From Dyadobacter sp. 676 (GTDB taxonomy: Bacteria; Bacteroidota; Bacteroidia; Cytophagales; Spirosomataceae): 64,000 nt of DNA. The DNA lies in NCBI RefSeq assembly GCF_040448675.1, contig NZ_CP159289.1:5873001-5937000 (forward strand). Reading direction: 5' to 3'. The stretch's first letter is position 1, and every line of letters starts with the position of its first letter. The position numbers were made by a program, and so were the translations under genes. The notes under the pieces are model-generated. The model did no database searches. It was given only the letters and a program-made list of their open reading frames with translations, and was not told the origin of the DNA. This document shows positions 54,052-60,667 of the stretch, piece by piece.

Positions 54052-54978
54052 TCAGAAAGCGAAAAGGAAGCCAATGCTGAGCGCCTGCGCAAATTGTATT
54101 TTGGAGCTCTGGTCCCTGTCGTACACCACGATTGCCCCGAGGTTTACATTTACATATTTGTTAATCTTCGCCGTGAGTTGCGCATCGAGCCGGTTATCGA
54201 TTTCCAATGGGTCGTGAAAGGTGGAGAACATCAGGTACCTGAATTTCAGGTTCACATCTTTGGCGATGTCCTTGTCGAAGTTGGCCACCAGCTGGATCAG
54301 GGCCGCCTCGGTCCTGACGCGCTTGCCGATGGGCACGCCGTAATTCTTCTGATCGGGCGTGTTGACATACAGATCTTTATCGATTACGACCGTCTGCCGC
54401 AATGCGCCCGGTGCAAAATCCACAAAGAAATAAGGTGCGGGGCGGTATTCGATACCGATCGCCTCGGTCAGGTAGGCCGGAGACAGCAGGCCCGAGACCT
54501 TTTTCTTCAAGTTGATTGAATCGGGATTCGTGTTGTATTCGTAACCCGCCGCGAACTGCGACAGGAAATTGAAATTCGCAAAAAGACTCCATTTCGTGGA
54601 AATCTCGCGGTTATATTTGGTATCGAAAAAAATGCGGTCGACATTCTTGCGGCTCTGCTGGCCTTTGTTGCGGACGATCCCGTATTGCGATTGAAAATCG
54701 TTACGCCAGGAGTCTTTCCCCTTTTTTGTTTCGTTCAATGCGTTAAAAAATACGCCTAACGCCACCGAGTTAACCCCACCGCCGGTCCAATTGGAACTGA
54801 AAGAGCCCTGGTTCAGGTTTGCGCCGAATTCGATTTTGCGCCAGGTGGTATCACTTGCTGTTTTCAGCCGCCCCGCATTGAGGGAATTGCTGAGGTCGAC
54901 CTTGTTTTGGGCTAATGTGTCTGAAACTGAGAATAAAACAAATAAAAACGCGCCGTGGATTAACCCCCTTGTACTCAT
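54052..54978 (-). CDS. DUF3078 domain-containing outer-membrane-like protein
   Basis: A 308-residue exported protein starting at the ATG at 54978 (signal peptide ending near SDTLAQ). An in-frame ATG at 55041 exists but adds a poor N-terminus. The mature part is strand-rich with periodic aromatic residues: EFGANLNQGSFSSNWTGGG (an Asn-Trp turn typical of DUF3078), VNSVALGVFFNALNETKKGK, NREISTKWSLFANFNFLSQF and AQALSIGFLFAF at the end, a terminal Phe as in outer-membrane barrels. Likely a small barrel or barrel-associated protein. Function unknown. Convergent with the ketopantoate-reductase-like gene across 145 bp. Confidence 0.8.
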   Translation of the reverse strand: MSTRGLIHGAFLFVLFSVSDTLAQNKVDLSNSLNAGRLKTASDTTWRKIEFGANLNQGSFSSNWTGGGVNSVALGVFFNALNETKKGKDSWRNDFQSQYGIVRNKGQQSRKNVDRIFFDTKYNREISTKWSLFANFNFLSQFAAGYEYNTNPDSINLKKKVSGLLSPAYLTEAIGIEYRPAPYFFVDFAPGALRQTVVIDKDLYVNTPDQKNYGVPIGKRVRTEAALIQLVANFDKDIAKDVNLKFRYLMFSTFHDPLEIDNRLDAQLTAKINKYVNVNLGAIVVYDRDQSSKIQFAQALSIGFLFAF

Positions 54979-55107
54979 ACTTGAAAAAATACTAAATAAA
55001 CTCCGGCGAATATATCCCTGTTCTCGGCTGTTTGGCAACATTTCCGGGCATTAAATTTGAGAAAATACAAGTGCGTGGCGTTTTGGACTGGCGGTTAGCG
55101 CCGGTCG

Positions 55108-56289
55108 TCAGAGCCGTCCGGCCGGTAACCTGCCTGCTTTCATCGCCGCTATTTGCTGTGGTGTGAATGCGGGGGCATACAGGGCCGGGTCAAGATGACA
55201 ACAACGGAAAAGATCGGCTATGAAATGCATGCGCTCTGGCAGACTGGCCCAGTCGGCGGCGCCTGTCTCGAGCACGCTGTCGGGTGTCGGGTCTATTTCC
55301 GCCAGCATCGCCACCAAGCTCGCGCACGACAACCGCATCAACGCCTCGGGGTAGGGTTTGTTCAAATCTTTGCCGAGCGAAAGGCGTTCGTCAGGCGGGA
55401 GTGTCAATGTCATCAGGTGAATGGTGAGCTGTTCGCGGACGATCACCTGCAGACGGACCATCAGTTGGTCGAGGGCCATTTCCAACTGCGAAGTATTGCC
55501 GGTGATTTTCAGGTAAGCCAGCCGGATGCGGGCCAGCCAGCTGGCTGGCGAGAAGAGGGTATCGATGACCTTTTCTGTAATCATCCGTTTGTTTACCGCG
55601 AATACCGCATTCAGCGAAGCTGCTATTTCCGGTTGCAGGCGCGTCTGCTCGTGAAACCCTATTTCGAGGTTGGCCTGAAGCTGTAATTCGGTCCGTAGCT
55701 GCGGGTCGGTTTCAAAAAAAGCATTGTAATAGTTCGTGAAGGCCTGTTTAAGGTATTGCTGCCCGTGGGGCGGATTCCCTGGCCGAAGTCCGCTGCAAAA
55801 GGCATCCAGGCGTTGCTGATCGAAAACCTGGTCCTGAAAGCATGACGAAACGAACCGCGCGAACTCCCATCCGATTTCTTCGAAGACCTTCCGGTTACCC
55901 CGTCCGACCGCCTCGCTGATACGGTCGACGACGCGGACCAGCCACGTGTCGCGGATAATTTCCTGCAATGATTGTTGCAGCAAAGTACCAACGCCCAGGT
56001 TGCCGGCAATCCGCCACACGAGTTTCAATTCGTCCAACTCGCCGGGGGCCAGCCGGGCCTCGATGCCTCGCAGGAGATCCTCGCGACGGATGCTCTGTCC
56101 CGCTTGTTTGGAAGCCCAGGTAGCGAAAGTACACCAGTTCGCAACAAGGCCTGTGCGACCGGTTAACACAGACGAAAGCTCCTGATAACACTGCGTAATG
56201 CGCAAATTACGGATCGTCGGGTCGCCGATAGCGGTGATCGCCGCGACCTCGTCAGGCAAAGGTATATGCATAACCGATCGTTTTTCCAT
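55108..56289 (-). CDS. Uncharacterised 393-residue protein
   Basis: I do not recognise this family with confidence. The protein has no signal peptide or membrane segment and looks largely alpha-helical. Distinctive segments are LVANWCTFATWASKQAGQ near residue 50, SIRREDLLRG, LQANLEIGFHEQTRLQPEI near residue 225 and HFIADLFRCCHLDP near the end. The FHEQTRLQPEI stretch has the look of a conserved surface or binding helix with His and Glu. An exact match to the -7 box TAnnTTTG (TAATTTTG) lies only eight bases before the ATG, so the true start could be later. It stands alone, convergent with nothing and divergent from the MFS gene. A soluble, possibly cofactor-binding protein; no function proposed. 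Confidence 0.8.
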   Translation of the reverse strand: MEKRSVMHIPLPDEVAAITAIGDPTIRNLRITQCYQELSSVLTGRTGLVANWCTFATWASKQAGQSIRREDLLRGIEARLAPGELDELKLVWRIAGNLGVGTLLQQSLQEIIRDTWLVRVVDRISEAVGRGNRKVFEEIGWEFARFVSSCFQDQVFDQQRLDAFCSGLRPGNPPHGQQYLKQAFTNYYNAFFETDPQLRTELQLQANLEIGFHEQTRLQPEIAASLNAVFAVNKRMITEKVIDTLFSPASWLARIRLAYLKITGNTSQLEMALDQLMVRLQVIVREQLTIHLMTLTLPPDERLSLGKDLNKPYPEALMRLSCASLVAMLAEIDPTPDSVLETGAADWASLPERMHFIADLFRCCHLDPALYAPAFTPQQIAAMKAGRLPAGRL

Positions 56290-56516
56290 GCGGCGGCAAA
56301 ATTAGCAAAACCGCATTGGCTGCGCCGGATAACCTATTGAATGGTTACCCGGCAGGCGCCGCTCGGGGATATATAATTTTAAGTAACTAACACGAAGCAA
56401 GTTGTTGATTTGTTAGTACTTTTCGGAAAACAAACGCAATGCATTCGGCACGGCACCGCCGTGACAACCCCGTGCCCGCACCGACGAAAGCCCCAGGCTT
56501 CACCCGCCCGATTGCT

Positions 56517-57728
56517 ATGATCCGATATTCAAAAAAACGGTCTCCGGCAAATGTTTTTCCGCTTGTCGCCGGGCAAGCCCTCTATCAAACCGCCGCTGTA
56601 CTGGTTGCGGCGTTGTCGGGTCTGGTCGGTTTCAGCCTTGCCGCCGATAAAAGCCTGGCGACGCTCCCTGTGGCGATGATCAGCGTCGGCACGGCCATTT
56701 CGCTGATTCCGGCGGCTGCATTTATGAAAAAATTCGGACGCAGGAAAGGTTTCATCGCAGGAATAGGCCTGGGGCTTGCCGCGGGAGCGCTGATGTCGCT
56801 GGGGGTTTATCTGGTCGACTTCCGGCTTTTTGTGCTCGGTAACATGTTTGTCGGCGCGTACGGAGGCTTTGCCCAGTATTACCGATTCGCCGCGGCGGAG
56901 TCGGTGGATGAAAGGGACAGGAGCAAGGCAATATCCTGGGTGGTCTCGGGTGGGGTGTTTGCCGCCATTGCCGGCCCGTCCATCGCCCGGTATACCAGGG
57001 ACTTCGGCGATATTCCCTTTTTGTATTCGTTTCTGTCGATTCCGGCTCTGTGCCTGTTCGCGCTCCTGGCCGTCTCGGTGAGCGGGCATATCGCCGGGCA
57101 AAGTGTCGCCAGCGATGCTCCGGTGCCGGAACAATCTTTCTTCGAAATCCTGAAACGCCCGACATTCACCGCGGCCATTGTTTCGTCCGCCGCCGGGTCC
57201 GCGGTAATGGTGATGGTCATGACCGCGACGCCGATAGCTATGAAAATATGCGGCTACAACGCCGACGATTCGTCGATCGTCATCCAATGGCATGTGCTCG
57301 GGATGTTCGTCCCCTCGTTTTTTACCGGTAACCTGATCCAGCGTTTTGGTGCACCGCGCATGATCTCCTGCGGCATCCTGATGTTCCTGCTGCACATTTC
57401 GCTTGTGCTTTCGGGAATGGATTTGGTCAATTTTGTAGGTGGTTTGATCTTTCTGGGAATAGGCTGGAACTTTATGTTTGTCGGCGGCAGTACGATCCTT
57501 GTCAGGTCCTGCGCAGACGGCGACCCGGCCAAAATACAGGCTTTCCACGATTTCCTGGTCTACGCCGTTACCACATTGTCGTCCTTTCTCGCCGGTGCCG
57601 TGCTGAACCGCTGGGGCTGGAACGTCGTCAACCTGATCGCCGTTCCATTGCTCATTGCCGCATTCGTGGTTATTCAATGGTACGCGGTTTTACGGAAAAA
57701 CGATGTCGCTTCCCGGGATTATTTGTAA
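56517..57728 (+). CDS. MFS transporter
   Basis: A 403-residue protein starting at the ATG at 56517 (MIRYSKKRSPANVFPLVAGQ); an earlier ATG at 56439 adds 26 residues. It shows about 12 hydrophobic segments in two halves, with the loop-2 motif KKFGRRKGFIAG after the second helix and QRFGAPRMISCG in the second half, the usual MFS arrangement. The helix after the loop carries SLGVYLVDFRLFVLGNMFVG. Substrate unknown; uptake or drug efflux are equally possible. The upstream gene is divergent and unrelated. Confidence 0.85.
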   Translation: MIRYSKKRSPANVFPLVAGQALYQTAAVLVAALSGLVGFSLAADKSLATLPVAMISVGTAISLIPAAAFMKKFGRRKGFIAGIGLGLAAGALMSLGVYLVDFRLFVLGNMFVGAYGGFAQYYRFAAAESVDERDRSKAISWVVSGGVFAAIAGPSIARYTRDFGDIPFLYSFLSIPALCLFALLAVSVSGHIAGQSVASDAPVPEQSFFEILKRPTFTAAIVSSAAGSAVMVMVMTATPIAMKICGYNADDSSIVIQWHVLGMFVPSFFTGNLIQRFGAPRMISCGILMFLLHISLVLSGMDLVNFVGGLIFLGIGWNFMFVGGSTILVRSCADGDPAKIQAFHDFLVYAVTTLSSFLAGAVLNRWGWNVVNLIAVPLLIAAFVVIQWYAVLRKNDVASRDYL

Positions 57729-57773
57729 ACTTGTATTTTGTAAATAATGGTCACAAAAATATAACAGGAAACG

Positions 57774-58202
57774 ATGTTCGGAGCAACTTCGGGACGGCTC
57801 GCTATTTGCGAAAACATTGGACAGCGTATCAGGACTGCAATCGGTACCGTATCGTTATTAGCTGCATTGACTTCCTGCAATGACTTCAGGCCTGTGCCGT
57901 TACCGATTACCCGATATATCGAAATCCCGGACGCCAATCGCGATACGATGGTGGTAATCTCGAACGACGATCAGTATTCACTTGCCCGGCTTACTTTTGA
58001 AGAGACATTATCGGATACCGCAATCGTGGAATTTTCGACCGACAATTTTGTAAAATCCCGTATGTTTTTTTTACTGCCTGCAAGAAATGCGCCTTTGATG
58101 AGTATCGGCGGTTTAACGGGAGACTCGTTATATGTAAAATACTATCCGATGACCAGGCCTGTGACCGGACAGGTTAAGATAGGTGTATCCTTTCGTAAGT
58201 AA
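57774..58202 (+). CDS. Small hypothetical lipoprotein
   Basis: A 142-residue protein of unknown function. A hydrophobic stretch AIGTVSLLAALTSCND near residue 22-36 ends in a possible lipobox (LTSC, Cys35), though the 20 residues before the hydrophobic part are long for a signal peptide, so the start may be later. The mature part is a small strand-rich domain (TMVVISNDDQYSLARLTF, VEFSTDNFVKSRMFFLLPA). It follows the MFS gene by 46 bp in the same direction. No family recognised. Confidence 0.55.
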   Translation: MFGATSGRLAICENIGQRIRTAIGTVSLLAALTSCNDFRPVPLPITRYIEIPDANRDTMVVISNDDQYSLARLTFEETLSDTAIVEFSTDNFVKSRMFFLLPARNAPLMSIGGLTGDSLYVKYYPMTRPVTGQVKIGVSFRK

Positions 58203-58228
58203 TACGAAGCCAGAAGCCGGCAATTTAT

Positions 58229-58804
58229 TTACTTGCTTTTCAGGATCCTGTCTCCAAGCAGTTTCGCTTCGGCGCCGGTCAGTTTATCGACCAGGGCGTA
58301 GCGTTTCGATTTTGTAATAGCCATCTCGTCCATTACATCCACCATATTTCTGTAAGTGGAAACGGCCGTTGGTTTAATCACGACAACGAGCGAGCGGTCT
58401 TCGCCATTCTGCTTGCGCGGCAGTGCAGCTACACGCTTCTGTGCATTAAAAATGACGTTCCGGAGCTCGTAACCGGGGCGCACCGTCTTCAAGGAGGGTG
58501 ATGCGTTTGTGGCATCGGGCGCGATGCCGTCCAGATAATAAATTTCGTCGTGGCTGCCGAGAAAGAGGGTCAGGGTAAGGCTGGCCGGGATAGGCTGGGT
58601 TTCCTCGATCGTTTTCTCCTTTGTTTTGTCGGGAAAGAATACCGACATCACTGTGGGTTTGCTCATGGTCGTTGCGAGCATGAAAAACGTAATGAGAAGG
58701 AAACCAAGGTCGACCATCGGCGTCATATCGACGCGGGTCGACATCCGGTTGTTTTTTGCTTTGCCATAGCCACGATTACTGGCTGGCGCTTCGATTGTTG
58801 CCAT
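58229..58804 (-). CDS. ExbD/TolR family biopolymer transport protein
   Basis: A 191-residue inner-membrane protein: a short cytoplasmic N-terminus, one transmembrane helix carrying the conserved Asp (TPMVDLGFLLITFFMLATTM) and a periplasmic domain. ExbD works with ExbB and TonB to energise outer-membrane receptors, but neither exbB nor tonB lies here, so it may serve a separate or housekeeping complex. The periplasmic part is longer than the usual 140-residue ExbD (for example FLGSHDEIYYLDGIAPDA and LVVVIKPTAVSTYRNMVDVM), a variant common in Bacteroidota. A candidate promoter lies about 96 bp upstream. Confidence 0.88.
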   Translation of the reverse strand: MATIEAPASNRGYGKAKNNRMSTRVDMTPMVDLGFLLITFFMLATTMSKPTVMSVFFPDKTKEKTIEETQPIPASLTLTLFLGSHDEIYYLDGIAPDATNASPSLKTVRPGYELRNVIFNAQKRVAALPRKQNGEDRSLVVVIKPTAVSTYRNMVDVMDEMAITKSKRYALVDKLTGAEAKLLGDRILKSK

Positions 58805-58899
58805 GTTGTCAGGTTGTTGAAGGGTGAAAACTGTTACGACAAGGTAATATTCGCTCAGCTATCGACCCGCTTCGGAAACTTCATGCGAGTCGTTTGAAT

Positions 58900-58907
58900 C
58901 AAATATA
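58900..58907 (-). promoter_or_regulatory. Candidate -7 box for the ExbD gene
   Basis: On the minus strand TATATTTG, exact to TAnnTTTG. At the -33 distance (19 bp) I read ATG rather than TTG, so it is a partial match. Confidence 0.35.
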
Positions 58908-58965
58908 TAATTTAATTTTATATTAACATAAATTTCATAAAAAATAATTGGCGATACTTACATTT

Positions 58966-59008
58966 CGGGCCGTCGCTTTACAGTCTCCTGCTGTAAAGCG
59001 ACGGCCCG
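58966..59008. repeat. 18-bp perfect inverted repeat (strong hairpin)
   Basis: CGGGCCGTCGCTTTACAG and its exact complement, seven-base loop TCTCCTG. There is no T tract on either side, so it is not a normal Rho-independent terminator. It may be a mobile palindromic repeat, an RNA processing or end-protection element, or a small-RNA feature. Confidence 0.75.
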
Positions 59009-59154
59009 TTAGTTAATCTTCAAATGCTAATATGTAGCCGAAGAATGCCCGGGACTGCCGCTCGTAAAGGTACAGAGGTAACAGGCAGACTGGTGCAAGT
59101 CAGTTGTATCCCGGGTATTTTGTAAACGAGTGTGGAGCAGGGTAACTGTGCCAG

Positions 59155-59863
59155 TTAGCGGCCTGCGGCTTGCTCATAGGCATCCAGGCACACATTCAAT
59201 GGCTTTCCCTGGTTATAAATACACTCGCAAAACTGTTGACAGGCCTCCGGATTTCTGTTTCCGGGGCATCCGTTTGTACATTCCAGGGGCGAATTGCCGG
59301 GGCGGATGTCATACAGATAGATGTTTCCGACCACCACAGCCGCCACGGCGGCAAGTACCAAGCCCGCGAATGCCCAGGGGAATTTGCTACCCGTTGGCTC
59401 GCGTTCGGGCAGTCCCAGATCGGCTTGTTTGAAAGGTAAAATGTACCGGACCCTGTCGAAATACCAGCACAGCAGAAACGCGTTCGCGAGCAGCATGAGC
59501 GTGGTAATGCGCGTGCCTTCGAAGCGTGTGGCGTAAACCAGCGCGCAGATATTGAGAATGATAGGGAAGCTGCTAACGGTACCCAGCACGGCGGTTCGGG
59601 GGATGATCAGCAGCAACGCCGTGGCCAGTTGGCCGACCCCGATAAACGGGTAGTAAAAGCCCGTGAGATGCAAAGCATCGAAATAGTGGCCCAGTGGATG
59701 GTTGGAGGGCAATGCAGTAAAACGTTCACCCATTACTTTTACAACCCCCCGAGGGAATGTAGCCCAACGCGAGAGCGAACCGACAAAATACAGCGAAATA
59801 ATGGAACCACTTGTTCTCTTTCGCTTCGGAATAGAAACGTTTCATGCGTCGCATCGGCTTCAT
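59155..59863 (-). pseudogene. DoxX-like membrane protein gene with a frameshift and a cysteine-rich tail
   Basis: The downstream frame (59733-59155) gives a DoxX-like membrane protein lacking its first helix, followed by a tail with six cysteines (ECTNGCPGNRNPEACQQFCE, then CIYNQGKPLNVCL). The missing N-terminus is read in another frame from an ATG at 59863: MKRFYSEAKENKWFHYFAVF, FALALGYIPSG, then stop. Removing one G from the six-G run at 59745-59750 rejoins them as IPSGVVKVMGERFT, exactly the DoxX sequence pattern. So the gene carries a +1 frameshift in a homopolymer: real mutation, phase-variation or sequencing error. A downstream start at 59733 (ATG) leaves a shortened product. Confidence 0.75.
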
Positions 59864-59924
59864 GGGTTTGGCAGGCAGGCAATATGCAAATATTTAAAAA
59901 AAGTACTTTGTTTTTCAAAGTTTA

Positions 59925-59967
59925 ATTAAAATAAATATCCCCGGCAAATCGCAATTGCCAGGGGATA
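59925..59967 (-). terminator. Terminator after the SPW-motif gene
   Basis: On the minus strand a 12-bp stem with one bulge (59955-59967 against 59936-59947), followed by the T-rich stretch TTTATTTTAATT. It fits the end of the SPW gene and lies upstream of the DoxX-like gene. Confidence 0.6.
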
Positions 59968-60091
59968 AAATTTCAGCGCCTCTTTTTGATCGGAACCGGC
60001 AGTTCTGAAAGCGAAATGCCCTTTTGGTTTTACCTTAATCGCTTTGACGGCAAGGTTTGATATCCGGATATTTGTCAGTCAGGTTACCGAT

Positions 60092-60481
60092 CTAGTCCCG
60101 CGCTCCCGGTTCTACTGCGGCGCCGGAATGTTCGCGTGCAGGATGCTTCGATGTGAGCAAACCTGTAAAAACGCTGAACAGCCCCATGATCATCTGCGGC
60201 AGAACGACCTCCTGCGCGAAGCCGAGCAGCCACGGCGACGAAGCCAGGAATGCGCCTGCGAATACATCGGCGGTGAGGTGTACGCGCATTGGGATACTGC
60301 GCACCATGCCGCCTTCGTAATCGGTGAACAGCGACATGAGCAAGACCATCAGGCCCACGGCGATCATGGTCCATGTGGCGGGTACGGATTCCTTGAATCC
60401 AAAGATCCATGGCGATGCCATAAAGACGATAGCTGCGAGATAATCGATCTTCGCATGAGTGCTTGTGCTGATGATTTTCAT
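60092..60481 (-). CDS. SPW-repeat membrane protein
   Basis: A 129-residue membrane protein with about four hydrophobic segments and two SPW motifs, SPWIFGF and SSPWLLGF, each at the start of a helix. This SPW pattern marks a small family of membrane proteins of unknown function. The C-terminal tail is short and hydrophilic. Its neighbours are the DoxX-like gene downstream and the FtsX-type permease upstream, both on the same strand, but the terminator following it suggests it ends its own transcript. Confidence 0.8.
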   Translation of the reverse strand: MKIISTSTHAKIDYLAAIVFMASPWIFGFKESVPATWTMIAVGLMVLLMSLFTDYEGGMVRSIPMRVHLTADVFAGAFLASSPWLLGFAQEVVLPQMIMGLFSVFTGLLTSKHPAREHSGAAVEPGARD

Positions 60482-60667
60482 GTTGACGAATATTTAGAGT
60501 GACCAAATCCCGGCAGGAGCCGGTTTGAAAAGCGAGCATTTCTATAAAAAATCCATTCCAGCGCGCACAGGCTTGCGATCCTCGGGATTTTGTTTCGGAG
60601 AAGCGACCGCGGGAATCAATGTGTTCGGCACAGGGTGAACCGGGCGGCCGGGTTTGGCGGCTCTCTG

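Larger units (their letters stand above)
58805..59154. other. 350-bp intergenic region with hairpin and riboswitch-like segment
   Basis: Gene-free region between exbD-like and the DoxX-like gene (both minus strand). It contains the -7 box at 58900, the 18-bp perfect hairpin at 58966-59008, and a segment at about 59064-59120 resembling the core of a cobalamin riboswitch on the plus strand, although no plus-strand gene follows. Confidence 0.5.

Noticed and set aside
56529..57677. Open frame of 382 codons antisense to the MFS transporter
   Set aside because: Hydrophilic, repetitive composition (His, Arg, Gln) mirrors the hydrophobic codons of the sense strand; no domain.
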